Below, in pieces: positions 22,568 through 37,500 of a DNA stretch of 64,000 nucleotides. A program made the translations under genes and the position numbers. Numbering within the stretch: the first letter of the stretch is position 1; each line of letters begins with the position of its first letter. Origin of the DNA: Porites lobata (lineage: Eukaryota > Cnidaria > Anthozoa > Scleractinia > Poritidae); the NCBI GenBank assembly GCA_942486035.1, contig CALNXK010000099.1, positions 1,181,001-1,245,000 of the forward strand, given 5' to 3'. The notes beneath the pieces are model-generated. The model worked only from the letters and a program-made list of their open reading frames with translations, was not told the origin of the DNA and made no database searches.

Positions 22568-25500
22568 ATGCACGCTACAAGCTATCGTCGGTTACTTCGC
22601 TTCGTTCTATATGTTCTTCTACTAGGGAGTTTAGTAACACTGGGAGAAGGCAGGATCCATGGCCGCAAGATCATCACTAGGATTGGAGACAATTTTCCAT
22701 GGGGAAGTTTACGGCTTCCACAGACTTTATTTCCTTTGAATTACAAAATCACATTGGACACTGACTTAAAATTATTCACTGTAAAGGGAGAAGTTGGTAT
22801 AACAGTCAAGTGTGAAAAGCCAACAGCAAATATTATTCTTCATTTAAGAGACATGAATGTCACGAAGACAGCAGTCTTTGAGAAGAAACAACAAGATGTT
22901 AAATTTTCTGATGATTTACGAGATGTTTACGAAAACGAAGTATTGATTGAAAGGGATGCGAAGAAACAGCAGGATCGAGAATTGCATGTGTTAAAAACAA
23001 TGAAAAATAAGACCCTTGAAATGTTCCTCATTAAAGTAAAAGAGGAACTCATCCGGGGACAAACTTACAAGATTTACATTCAATTTAACTATCCCCTGAC
23101 GGACAAGTTACTAGGGTTTTATAGAAGTTCTTATACTGCAAAAGATGGCGAGAAAAGGTGAGTGAAACTAAATAAACATCACCGGTAATTATAGATTGAA
23201 TATGTAAACTAAGAACAGTGCAATATTCATTGAACAATTACAGTTCGGTTAATGCGAGCAGGAGATGGTGACTTGGGGGACATCGGAACATACACGGATA
23301 GGGATGCATCCTTTGTTGTTTGTTCCGTGGGATGCAGAAAAAATGGAAAATATTTTTGCTTTTATTGACTTTTAGTTTTGTCAGTTTGTCGGTTGAGATT
23401 TATAATGGTAGCAATTAGCATGCAAATCTCCTGAAATTTGCATCTTGCTTGACTTAATTTTAATATACCCATACTTCCAGACAGAGACGGTTACTTCGAG
23501 TAACTTCCTCTCTGGATAGTTGAGAGTATCTCTCATAACTTTCTCTTATCACCTAATTCGAACTGTTGGTAGGTATTGGGATCAGTGAAGCCAGACTGTG
23601 CCACTCAAGGGCGGAGGTGCGATGAAAGGTCTTTTCCGAATTTTAGATAAATGTCTTTGATCAAAGATTTTTTGGAAGACAAGAGTCGCTTTCTCAAGAT
23701 AAATCAGGCAATCAGTACTGTACAAGGCCGTAGCTAGGCTTTTTTGTACGGGAGGGGCATTATCGCGCGTGCCGAAGGCGCGAGGCTTGTAGGGGGGTGG
23801 GGGTACCCTCGCGCAGAAAATTTTCAAATTTGGATGCTCCGAAACGCTATTTTCGTCCATAAATATCCTTTGGCGTTGGCATGTAGTTGCTTTCACGGTG
23901 AATAAGCATCATCGCGAGGCCGCTGAGGCGTTCTTCTCTCATTGAAGAACGTGTCTGTAACTTCAGACGACGCAGAGGAAAACAGAACTCGATTGAACGA
24001 TAATGACCACTCTAAGTCTGGGTAGAATAGAATATCACTTTCTACGTTCTATCAAAACTCACGCTATTGTATTTGAGAGACCCTTGTTTACCTGGTAATC
24101 GCAGATCCTCTCGCTACTAGACTAGTTCCAGACTGCGCCACTACAGGCACTCTCTGTAAATTAGAGTGAACCTTGCAAATACTACGTATACATGCCAATT
24201 TCAATAGGGGGTTTTGCTTTATTTTGCTTACAATTTGCACACACTGTGGACCAACCAATTTCTCGGCCATGAAAATGGCAAACAATTGCAAGTCACTACA
24301 ATCAAAATAACTGAGTCTAAAGAAAAAAAATCCATACACAGACACAGATTTGGTCTGGTTCAACAGGACCAGTGTTTTCTGCCCCTCCCCCCCCCCACTA
24401 GCTACGGCTCTGCAATACATTTCGTGCCAGCTGAAACAGAGTTGACTTAATGTACTTTACTGCAGGCACAGTTTGTCGCAGGTATACACTGGATACTGAA
24501 CACGGAAACAGACAGACTTAAATAAGCGTATCGCAGATATTGTTGAGCGGGAAGATTTACGACAAACTCTTCCCAGAATGATTTTGGGTCGATTTTAGCC
24601 CGACTGAAGGACAAAAGGCCGGATCGAATTTCCTCTCCATATCAGCAGCAACAAACTCTTGACAACAAACCATTATAACATGGACTACGACACACGACAA
24701 TAGGTCCAGCTAGGTCCTCTGCAACTAGTTATTCACGTGGTACAAAACCGCCATGCTGGAGAGGGCATACTGGGAAAGACAAACAAAGGAAAATACCATT
24801 TTAAATGATGTGAGCGCTTTGTTTGTCTTGTCTCAGAATGTCTTTTACTCTCCACCATGGCGGTTTGGTACGACTTGAACGACCAACTGCAAAGGGTCCT
24901 TTAACCGCAGGTTCCCCAAGCTCCAAAGTGATGATTGTTGCATAATAGTAATTATCAGGCCGTTTAATGATATTTTTAACGATCGCAAACAGGAGTAAAA
25001 AATATTAATACCTTTCCCCGTTTTTTCATATAAATTTTTGGTTTTTCTTGGCTTTTACGCCGTCTTACACCTATCATTTATCCCTTCATAACATACCCAA
25101 GGCTGTTTACTCGATAATAAGGGCCTAGAAGACCTACCGAAGGAATTAAAGCAGCCGTAAATTCCCTGAAAATACTCTGAAAGCTTCCTCAGTTAGTGCA
25201 CGCAGTGCACGTCAGTCCTTGAGTGTGTGGTTGAAAGCGCGTCGCTGTATTGTTATTACTAGATTTGACTCCTAAATTTCTATTGCTAAAAATACCACAC
25301 AAAACCCTCATCATCATTAAAATTATTTTGCGGATATTGAGCTACAGCAATTCTCAATCGTGAGCCTGGAGTACCCGAGCAATAATATCGAGCCATAAAT
25401 ATAATCATTATATTGATGGCTCTTTATTTTTGCTCGGGTACTCAAGGCGGCACGAGTGAGAATTGCTGTAGCACAATATCCTCAATATCATTTTAAAATG

Positions 25501-28500
25501 ATTTTAAACTGCGTTTATTTCTCGCAATTAATTTGTAGTCGCAACAATTCTGAAAAACGCCCACCTCGGACTCTATGGTTAATAACAACGCACCCTGGTA
25601 GTGAAAAACTATTTGTCAACTGAGTGCTCGCATAAGCTAAGGGACGGCAGTTTTCGGTAGATCAATTGGGAAATAAAGAAACATAAATGTGTGATCTGGT
25701 AAAAAGGATGTTCGTACGTTTTCAATTTCGGAGCCTGCAACATGCAGGCTCCTTATACACACCCTCCGTCCAGTGTGATAAAGCTACGTCCTAACGGATG
25801 CAACAACTACCAGGTGAACATTGTTGGGACCTGCAGTGCATCGTGGGAAGGATACAAACCATAACACTTTGTAAACCAAGCGTAATGCGCATGCGTGGCC
25901 CTAACATTGGCGGTTGGAAGAACTGTGCAAACGGATGCAACATATGTTGCGTACGTTTTGGCGATCACGGAACAAAAGAAATGTTAGGATCCTAACATTT
26001 CCTTTGTTCCGTGATCGTCAAAACGTAGCGCAACATATGTTGTATCCGTTTGCACAGCTCTTCTAACAAAGTTAGAGGGTTGGCTCAAAAGTTTGACCGG
26101 TTTCCAACCTTTTCGCAACAACTCCCAACAACACGCAACCGACATGCAGCAACATGTAACAGGGTGTGCAAACAGACGCTTCCTGTAACATCCAACAATG
26201 TTGGGAGTTGTTGGCCAACAATATTGCGTCCGTTTGCACGGGGCTTAACGCGAGTAAGTAGCTTACTTTTATTTTAGGTACTTGGCTGCCACATTGTTTG
26301 AGCCCACGGACGCACGGTCAGCTTTTCCATGTTTTGACGAACCAGCGATGAAGGCTACGTTTACAGTGACCATTATAAGACAGGGGCAGTACAGAGCGCT
26401 TTCTAATATGCCTATCGACAGCACGGTGAGCATTTTGCTTCATGACTAAGAGTCAGACTAAGAGTCAAAAGAGAGATTAACGGTGAACTCTGCTTTAGGC
26501 TAGGTATAATAGGGGAATCGGCAAAAGTACTTATAGGGTACAATCTGAAGATTAGAAAAATCTCGTAGGTACAAATAATTGACAAAGTCTCTCCCCAACT
26601 GAGTCCGATCGACTCTTGCCAAGACGAATAGTTTCCTTCGGATCCAATCTTGTCCGTTTGCAATTTTCAGCCCGTTCTTCCACTACGCTTTGCCATTTTT
26701 TTAAATTGTCTCGCGAACTGACGTCCGGCTGGTCGGGATGTTCATGGGATTCGTCCATCAGACTCTATTACTGTGTTAGGGTGCAATGAAAAACCCTTAA
26801 AAATTGCTTCAGGCACACAGAAGAAATCATTCAAAATTGTTTCCGAAAGGCAACCGCCTCAATTGCCTGACGGTATGTCTGCCAGGGTTCGGCAGAACAC
26901 ACTGAGGAGGGAATGAAACAAACAGAACAAAATAAGACACTCACAATTCAAAATTCCAAAATAATCATATGTTATACTCAACTGTTTGTACATTAATCGC
27001 CTATCCGTAAATTTCAGAGTGGAATGGCTACAACCTTTCCGGGCAACGATTTCTGGCATCGTTTGGGTGGGCAAGAGTTAGTTATGATTGTCCAATTAAT
27101 ACTATCAACAGGAAACCTTTACATCAATCAGTGGCTACGTTTCTAACAAACACACGCTAGAGAGCGACCCATTATCCACGTAGCGTAGGGAGTGGCAATT
27201 AACACCTAATTGCCTCTAGACAAGTGTAACATAAATCCTACCATCGTAATATAACAACTTGTGCTCTCTCCTTTTTCCAGGTTAAAATTGGAGAAGATTT
27301 ATACGCGGATCATTTCAAAGAATCCGTTAAGATGAGTACTTATTTGGTAGCGTTTCTGGTGAGCGACTTCAAGTCCATAGAAACTAACACAAGTAGTGGC
27401 ATCAAGGTACATAACCAAACCTAATTTAAACCAAAAATACAACTTGTTGTACTTCGACGATACCTTTTGACGATCCAGCTGACAATCGAAATAAGAGAGA
27501 ACAAAAACCGAAAAAAAAAGGCACAAGCTCGTTACAAACAATGCAGACATACGCGCATCCAGACTAAAAGAACATTAATAGACGGTATTTTAAGACTGTC
27601 GTTTTTCGTGTAGTCAAACCGCCATGTTGAAACACCTGTTATAGGCAACCACCTGTTCGAAATACCAAAACCTTAAAAAATGATCTGACCAGCATCTTTT
27701 GTGCTATATCTAAAAAATTCGGCTGTAGATGGGTAATACGATTAATGGCAAGCACACGCTAGAAGCTTGACTACTCGTGCTAATTTTGTTTTACGCTAGC
27801 TTTTCCTCTTCTCTTGCTCTCAGGTTATCATCGATGTCGGCTGCTGTATTATATAAAACACCAACAACAAAAAAGACCCCTGACAATTGAGCAGCGTTTC
27901 CTAAAACAGTTGAACCCCTCCACAACGACCACCTCAGGGACAGGAGAAAGTGGCTTCCGTTGTAAAGAGGTGGCCGTTGTAGAGAGGTTTAAACAAGAGT
28001 CAAGGGGGGGCAATCCATTCAACCAAGATTCCGACCGGTCCGATCGGGAAAATTGGTCCACCTCAATAGGTGGACCAGTTTTTTTGAAACTTTTCCGGTT
28101 AGATAGAACCGATCCATTGAGTTTTGGACCGAAATTTCCGGAAATTTTGGTTGAATGGATCGCGCCCAAGGTATGGATTATTTGTCCGCTGCTGAAAGTG
28201 GCCTTTGTAGAGAGGTAGTCGTTGTGGAGAGGGGGCCGTTTGTGAATTTTTTTTTCTTCTTGAAAGATTACGCGCGTTTTATTTTCTGCTGGCACAGGTC
28301 CGTTTGTGGGCTCCCCCGTCGCAGATCTCACAGGGTACTTACGCTTTGGACATCGCTGCAACTACTCTCTCAAATTATGAAAAATTCTTTAAGATACCGT
28401 TTCCTCTTCCAAAGCAAGGTAAGCATTGTTCATGTTATTATAAAAAAGCAATTATATCACGCAGAAAAGGAATTATTGTTCTACGTTAGAGGCTCATTGG

Positions 28501-31500
28501 TCTAAGTCATCAAAAAACAAGTTAATGAATTATCTCGCCGCCCTTTTTTAAATACCGTTTATCAGAAACATTAATTTTGTTTTAAAACCTCTCTGTCTGG
28601 TCTCCTTTTCCATTATATCTGGTCGGGAGTGTCCGATGAACATTATAAAGGCTGTGAGAAATATCAAACTATTCCGCTATTTAAGTTAAAAAAACCGCTC
28701 AGATATTTCGAAAAACGAATTTCGCGCTTTCGGTCAGTTCAATTGAACCGATCTATTTACGTCAATTTTGGGGGAAAATTTCGGCAAATTTTGATACCTT
28801 AAACGGGATTGGCCAAATGGAACGTCATTAAGTTTCTGATCAGACCTGTCCAACCGAAGAATACGGATCACCTTTTGCACTGCAGTCGCAGGATCGACGG
28901 TAACTTAGTCTTCGTTTCTTTTACAAAGTTTCAAGTGAGAAGGTCTCTTCGCTCGATCGGTTACTCAACGGCGAGCAATATGTCTCACGCCACAGCTTAC
29001 GTTCCAACCCCGTCATATTGCAGATCTGGTCGCAATTCCTGACTTTGGAACAGGAGCCGAAGAAAACTGGGGCCTGATAGGATATTCCGCTGCCATGGTT
29101 CTCTTCGATTCTAATAAAACATCGGATTCTATTAAGCAAGATGTGTGCGAGACAGTCACACACGAATTAGCACACCAGGTAAGCGGAGAATCCAGGGTTC
29201 ATTTCCCTGAGCGCTACTAAGCTACGTGCAAAGGGACGCAACTGTTGGTCCTGCAATGTTGCGAGTTGTTGCGTCCGTTTGCGTGTAGCTAAAAGTTTGA
29301 CTGGTTTCAAACTTTGCACAACAACTCCCAACAACACGGAACAACATGCAACAGGGTGTGCAAACGGACACAGCATATAACATCCAACAGTGTTGGGAGA
29401 TGATGGCCAACTATGTTGTGTCCGTTTTCACAGGGCTTCAGCCTTCGTGGCAGGCGTCGGAATGGGTACGAGAGGAGGGAAAAAGGAAGAGGGATTTTTC
29501 CCCGCTCCCCTCCGCTTTTTGCGCTTGCCACTCAGTTTAGGTTTCATGAGATGGTAAACTTACAATAGACTCCATACTGAATTTGAAAATAGCTAACGGC
29601 GACAGGTTTCACATAAAGCCCTGTGCAAACGGAAGTAAAATTCTTGGACAACAACTCCGAACATTGTTTGGAAGTTACATGTTGCGTCTGTTTGCACACT
29701 CTGTTGCGTGGTATTGCATGTTATTGGCACGCCCACTTGTTGCGCAAAGTTTGCCGGAAACCGGTCAAACTATTAGCTACGTGTAAATGGACTCTACAAC
29801 TTCTAACGTTGTCGGCCAAGAATGTTGCGTTTGTTTGCACGGGGCTTAAGCCCCGTGTTTTTAAATGCAGCACTAAGCTATTGAATGGAACAAAATTATC
29901 TGTTTTAAAGTACACTGAAAAGTCAACCTAAGTTTCTCTTGTTCAATTAATTATGGGAAACGATCTACCTGTACTTAGGTTTAAAACTACTTTAGTTCAC
30001 ATGACAAGATAAAATGTGATCAGTAATTAGTCAGCTGATTGGCTTAATATATGTTATATGTTTTTTAGACGACGATGTCTGCTCTGTTTTTACCAATTCA
30101 ACGTAAATGCTACTGCCACTGCTACGAATGGTATTCGAGTAGCAACGGATATCCCATTGACTTATATTTTAATTACTTAACATTTCAGAGAATAAGCTAA
30201 AATTCCTTCAAGATCGAAAACGTGTAGTGCAGGACAGGACAGCGACGTCCATTTCCCCATGGCAACGGTCGTTGCTTTTTTAAAAATCGATGCCACTATT
30301 GGTAACCTAGATAGATGTTATACATTACATGGATTTAGTTAAAAATACATTTTTCGACACTTGCACAAATGCAGGTAGCCTGAAATCAAGGAGTTAATTC
30401 ACATTTAACTGAGCCACTTCCTTAACGGACCTGCCTTGCCTTATTGCATGTTTTCGGCAATACATTATCATTCCTTCTTCACCGACGCAACCTCCTTTTC
30501 CCCGGATGTGCAGTTGTTTGTAAAGGCATTTTTACTCACTTTAGAGGACTGACGCAACAAAAATTCAATGCATATCTTTGTTTTGATCTCCTTTTGCAGT
30601 GGTTTGGAAACCTCGTCACTATGAAATGGTGGAATGATCTTTGGCTTAATGAAGGCTTTGCAACCTATATGGAAGATATAGGATCGAGTTTTGTTGAGCG
30701 AAACTGGAGCATGTTGGACCAGTTTATCCTTGAGAAGCTTTACAAAGCGTTCAGCGACGATCAGTCAAAATTTTCACATCCTATTTCGGTGGAGGTTAAA
30801 GATCCCAAAGAAATCAATAACATCTTTGATTCTATATCATATGAAAAGGTCTGAAAATTTATTTGATATAAATACAGTGGAACCTCGGTTTAACGGACCC
30901 TTATATCGAAGTCCCTGGGTACGTATAACGAGCGATTTTCTTCAGCCAGGCCAAAATTGCAGTAAAATGTATGGAACAGAACCTCGATATAACGAAGAGA
31001 ACCTGGATTTAACGAAATCCTCGTTATAAGGAACACAGTCCAGAAGCGCAAACGTAAAATATACCTCGATGTAACTAATAAATGACAATCTGACCAAACG
31101 ATAGCTAAAGATGAATGCGATTAACAGACCAACGATGATAAAATTTATGTGTACAATAGTTTTAAGCAGTTTTGTTTGCCTGTTCTTGAGTTTCTAGTGC
31201 CGTATCCATGCACAGCTCTGTACTGAAACCATTGTAGCTTCATATGCAAATATTTATAAAAATTATTAGATTCGGTTTTTGTGATATCCAGAATAATCAA
31301 GGTCTCTGTAAGGGTTATCAGCCTCAGCCGATAACCCCTACCTCGACCTTGATTATTCTGGATAGTCATGTGTTTGCTTCTTCACTGACGGCAAGCAACA
31401 CAAATCGGCCGAACTTGACATGATTACCCTTAGAAATCATGCACCGCGGTCATACATGACATGATTACCCATGAACTTGAGTCACCTTAGTAGATGACGT

Positions 31501-34500
31501 CCCAGGCACTGATTTCCAAAATTCACTGTACGTTTTCGGCCAATCACAATAGAGATAGTGAGTTGAATGTATAATAATTACAGAAATTGTTCATAACCGG
31601 AAATACTTTGTGTTGAGAATTAATCATGACTAATCATTAACAAACTATATATACCTCGCCGTCGATAACGAACATTTTGGTTGTTTTCTAGAAAATTCAT
31701 TAAATCGAAGGCTTCGATATAACAAACCCCCGATATAATATAAATCAAGGTTCCACTGTAAAACTAACGTTTCAGAATAAACTGTTTGAAACAGTTAAAT
31801 CAGAATGTTTTTTATGGAGTCATGAAGACACCGAAATGATCATGTTCTATGTCAGTTATCCGCGTTGATTTTACTTGCTTACTTTTAATTTAAATTTAAT
31901 TCAAATAATGTTTATTTAACATGACACATACATTCAACCACAATCTTTCTCTCTTTGTTCTTTCCCTTTCTTTTCTCTCCCTCTTTAGGCCGGAGAAATT
32001 TCGAGGACACGTGCGCGCCTCCCTCGGTGAAAATGATTTTTTCTTTGGGAGATGAAAAAAACTGTTTCATGAGCTTTTCTCTTGGCATATGGTTTAATTT
32101 TGTTGCCGTTAGTCGCGACGCATGCTCAGGTATTGTGCACGCGCACACGATACCTGGGTAGTTTCTGTTTCTATTGGCTATGAAGACTCAAAATGTGAAT
32201 TGTCGGTTGTCTTGTCATCCGATTCTGTTTTCGTCATCAGATTTGCTTGGTCCGTTAATAAGTCTTTTGTAATGTGCTGGTAACTGTTGACTACGATTTT
32301 CTCGGCAACGAATCAAAGCTCGTCTTTTCAAGTAAACGTTACGGCTATTTGGGTGAAGTTAGAATATGGTTTTAGATAAGGCATTGGATCTCCATTTCTG
32401 TAAAAAATGAGTAAGCTCCAAGCTCTTCTTGTCTGTCTTTTATATTACACCTCCTTCATACTCAGTTTATTGCTGGAGAGGAGAAACTGAAGATGGGTTA
32501 AAATGATTTTCTTTTAAAACTATCTGTCTTAACTGGCCCAAGAGCCGGTCTTTTATGATGCCCAACAAGCCATCGCCATTAGTACCATGAACGTTTTGAC
32601 TGGCTTAATTTTTTCTTTCTTCCTCAGGGTGCATCAGTGATCAGGATGTTGAGGGATTTTCTTGGCTCGGAAGGATTTACATCCGGACTCCAATTATATC
32701 TTAAGAAATTTGCTTATGGAAACGCTGTCACCGATGATTTATGGGCATGCATGACTCAAGTAAGATAATAATGGGTTTCTCAGAAAATACAGAGGCAATT
32801 ATCCGCGGCATGGCCGAAATACGACTGTAGAAAAAAATTATGTATGCGATAGGTTTTAATAATTTTAGTGTTATGAAGATTTCACTAGGGACACATATTA
32901 TTAATGTAGATAGCCTGTGTCCCCCGTTAGCTGTCATGAAAGCTAAACACATAAACACGTAAATTAAGTTTTCATTTTAATTCAATTTAATTTCATTTAC
33001 CAGAACTTTCTCTATGTGTCTGGCGTTATTTTAGATTTCATTGAACCATATAACACATAATGAAACAATCTATTTTTAGAAATCCATTACGTTAATATCT
33101 GTCTTTCAAAAATGAAACTTTCAGTTTTATCAACTGAGGTAAAAGAGCAAAATTTGCCACCATAAAAGGATTCAAGCTCTCTGTTTAGAGCACCAGCCTC
33201 TGGCCAGGTGTGCACTAATTCGTGGCGTTTCATCCCCCCTCCCCCCACCATCCACGCTAGGCCGCTTTTTAGAACTGAACTACACTACTTAACCAAGAGG
33301 TTCTCTCGTGTTAGTATAAGTGTTACTGATCTGCATAAGCCGTCTCCACTCCAGAATAATATAACCATCAAACCTTTATTCGTTCATCTTAAAAAATTGG
33401 TAAAAACAACCTTGTTGATTTGGTTAATTACCACCAGGGATAAAAGATTTGACAGGCTATGGTTTTAAAATCATGGCTTTACCAACTGAGTTGCTGAAAT
33501 CCCCAGGGTACTTTTTCTTCAAACAATTGCAAGTAACGAAAAAAAAAAAGGAAAAAAGCTGCGTCGCGCTTTAGAAAGTAAGGGAATATTCAACAAAAAT
33601 AATGGACAAGAGTTCCGTCTTGTGGTTCGAGTTCCTTGAACTCCACTGATGAAGGGCTAGGCCCGAAACGTTTGGAGAGGAACTCAAACCACAAGACGGC
33701 ACTTTTGTTCATTTTTTTGTTGAACATTCCGTTAGGGTTGATTTCCAGTGCCGCGTAATTTTAACGTGCGTACGTGCGTAAAATTTACGTAGGCAAATAA
33801 AATTGAGGCAATACTTGAAAGGTCGCTCGTAAGCGTAAAAGTTGAACCGCGCTCAACTTCTCTTTAAGCTCAGCACTTTTTATCTTGCCTCTGTTTTATT
33901 TACGTGATTAAGATTTACGTGCGTAAACCTGCGTAGCCAAAAACGCATCATTGGAAATCATTCTTTACGTCGATAATTTATGTCAATCTTCCAATATACC
34001 GGAACATAATTGGACGAATGAAGTAAATTGTCTTTGTAATTATGGAAAACGTTGGACGTACAACTCATGGTCGATTATACCAGGCGCTGTTCGGCGGTTT
34101 TAAAAAAGCCAAAATAGGTCTCAGAGTCACCACTTTCCTCCTACATCAACATTAATTTATTACTATTAATATACCCCTTGGGTTGCCGTTCATACGCAGC
34201 AAACTGGCATCAATGTAAAAAAGGTGATGGACACTTGGATACTACAAATGGGATTACCGGTGGTCACCATCACGCGCATGGATCAAGAGAAGGCAAGAGC
34301 AGATCAAACACTATTTCTTATCGCCCCTGGTGCAAAGCCCAACCAGAGTTCTCCTTTTGAGTAAGTATCATCACTTTTGCAAGTTCGTGTGGTGAGAGAA
34401 ACCAAAGGAAAAAAGTCATGCATGAGGACATTATTGTGTGTAAATTTCTAATGAACTATTATAAACCTATTATGTGTTACCAGGTTTTGTAAAAATATAT

Positions 34501-37500
34501 TGTAAAAAATATACTTGATGAGTTTCAACAAGTGTTTCTGCTTTGCAGTTTGAATCGGAATTTGAATTTGAGTCTATTTTATCAACGTGATTAAAATTTA
34601 CGTGCGTTAACACGGCAGGGGCAAACCACCTCTCAAAGGGCTGATTAAGGCTAAATTTACGTATCTTTTACATTTCTTTTCATTTCTCGACCAAACTCGC
34701 CAGATAGACTACGATGGTTGACGAAACGATATTAAATTTTTGTTTGACGCAAAATGTCAAATTGTGACGTCACAAAGGCTGACGTCACCAAAATGGGTTA
34801 AATGCAGTTTTTAATTTCAAAGTCAAACTTATATCATTTGAAAGAGCTTTAGAAGAGGAGTAAAACAGCGAAAACCGTTTCTGGCTACGACACGTAAATA
34901 CGATGTCTTTGCAACGTTTTGTCAAATAATCAACGAATCACGAGAAAAAAAATAGCTATTTCACATTTCCTGGAAAACAAAAGGGCCGATCGCCAGTCAC
35001 GAAATTACCCTTTACCACCCTCTACACTATGTAAAGATAGAGGAAAAATGTGTTGTCTTGATGGTCACCTAATTTGAGATGCGCTTTTTCATAGTTATAC
35101 CTGGAATATACCTCTTACATACATAACTCAGAAGAATAAGACTAGAGCCCAAGTTTGGATGAATAGAGGACCTGGTAAGAACTTTCATAAATCTTACATT
35201 AGTCACCAAAAAACAAATGAGGCTACAAGACAGTTGTCTTTAATGTTGCTGTTGTATTTTTGTACCAAAAAGGCCGCTTGGTCGCCGATATATCTTGAGC
35301 TTTAAAAAAAAAATTGATTAAAGTAACAAAATCTAAAAAGATACAGTCCTACCTCTCGGTAACCTCAAAAGCAACAACAACAGCAACGAAAACAACAACA
35401 AACGAGCAAACAAGCAAAAACGCTTGCTTCAAAATCTTTTTCAGCTTCACTGAACTGGGCTTCATCTGACGGTTGGATTAAGGCCAATGTTGATCAGATT
35501 GGTTATTACCGAGTAAACTACGAAACAGAGAACTGGAAGTCTTTGTACAATCAGTTACTATCTGACCATAAAGTAAGTATAACTGTATTTTGCCTTTGGA
35601 GATTAGTTAAACAAGTGAAACTGATCAGGAAATACTAGCTGGGAATAGTCGTTTACCATTATTTTTGTTCTGTTATGATTTTTTTCTAATATACTTCTTT
35701 TTTTAAAATAAGGTTTATATGCTTTTGGTATAGTTGTTAGTGAAAGTGATTTAAAGTAATTGGGCATGTATAAATAAGTGTAGTAAAAGGTATAGTTTTT
35801 AAAAGACCCTTCCACGATTTTTTTCAAATTTTGACATGGACAAGCTTGTGAAAATCCGTCATGTTCTCTGGAAACAGCGCCCTTGAATTAGTAAAATTGG
35901 CAAGTTTGAAAGTGTTTTATTGAAAACTATCGAAGATTATAAAAGCTCTTCAAAGTCGCGAAAGTTTACAGACGTTTGTATGTTTGTGCCCCCACCATAT
36001 AGACTTTTGTAAATTTTCGCAGAGCAATTTTACTAATTTCAAGGCTCTCTTTCCAGTGTTGTCGACGGGTCCATGATACGCTCTGCCGATTTGGGTCGAC
36101 CTAAATTAAGTTAAGATCTAAATCAGGCAAAACGCAATTTCAGTTTTTGATCAGTAATAAATTTTCTCCCGAACAAGGCTAAATATACATTGAAATACAA
36201 ATTTTTAATTTATTAGTTCGTGGCATGTGAGGATCGACGTTTGTCCTGAAGACGATCCTCAAACGTTCTATCCGTCGGAAGCAGACGGATAGAACGTGTT
36301 GGACGATCCAAACTTCTTCAGACGAACTTAACTGAGCCAGGCGTCGCACTTTTAACTCACTAACTTTGGTTGGTCTCATGAAAAGTTCGACGTTTGCCCT
36401 AGGCCTTAGGAGATCTCAGTCAGTTGAAAATTCACCCTTTGCCGTGTGACACGTAGCCTTCACCTATCACAAACTTGAAAGAAACTGTGTAATGCAATTA
36501 ATCGTATGAACGTCAAAGTTTTTTAGAATACGAGTTGAAAAAGGTAGATATCTAGAAGTTTCGAGGGTGCTCCCTGTGCTTCTTCTTGACGTTCTCGTTG
36601 CCGTCGCCCTTGTCGTTGCTCGCGACTAAAACTCCGCTGATTTAACGATGCGTGCAATGTTGGTAATCCAAACGTTTTTAGTTTAAACGCTTGCGATATC
36701 TCCAATATCTCAAAATGTGATGAATCCGGAAACTTTTATGTATACATGAAAAAAAAAATCCTTTTGTTTTAATGTAGCATAACTGGGGTCTAACTGGTTC
36801 GAAATTTTTAGGCATTGAGCGCCGCTGACCGGTCAGGACTGATTGATGACGCGTTTCATTTGGCAAGGTAAGCGGATTAGTTTTTTTTACTGCTTTTATT
36901 TTTAGTTACTATGCCTGTGGTCTGCAAGCGCCTATGGAGGCGACACATGTAAGGGATTACATATTAAGTAAATACAGTGGAAGCTCTTGTAAGTGGAAAC
37001 CTCTACTCACGGCAGCCTTTAAAAAATAAGCGACCGGGACGCTTTCAGGAAATCTCATTCTCCTCTGAATCTTGTATTTCCAATCATTGTTTGCCACAAT
37101 GGATTTAGATCAGTTTCTGCGTTTTTTTTATACATACACGACAGCAAAAAGTGAACCACAACACAAATCATGTATAGATATATTTTACATCATTTGTTTA
37201 TTTTAAATTAGTTGTTATTGCTGCCAACTACCAAAGCTATTTTTATTTACAAGAAACTTGGACTATTCGTCCTTCTCACGGCTTCTCCCTTTATCACCTT
37301 TTTTTTCTACTGATTTTTCTGTTTTTTTTTGTGTATTAATTGTACTGAGTTTGTTGCACATAATTATCTCTTTTTAGGAGCAATCTGCTGAAACAGACTA
37401 TTGCTTTGGATTTGACAGAGTACATTATTAAAGAAACAGATTATGTTCCACTAAAAACATTTGTCGCAAACATGTATTATATCGGCGACAATCTACTACT

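Larger units (their letters stand above)
23158..26277. other. intron 1 of gene 2, MITE-filled
   Basis: Contains the elements listed separately (23727-24408, 24739-24873, 25336-25487, 25786-26250). No gene. Short open frames near 23582-23896 and 24088-24450 lie inside repeats. Confidence 0.6.
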
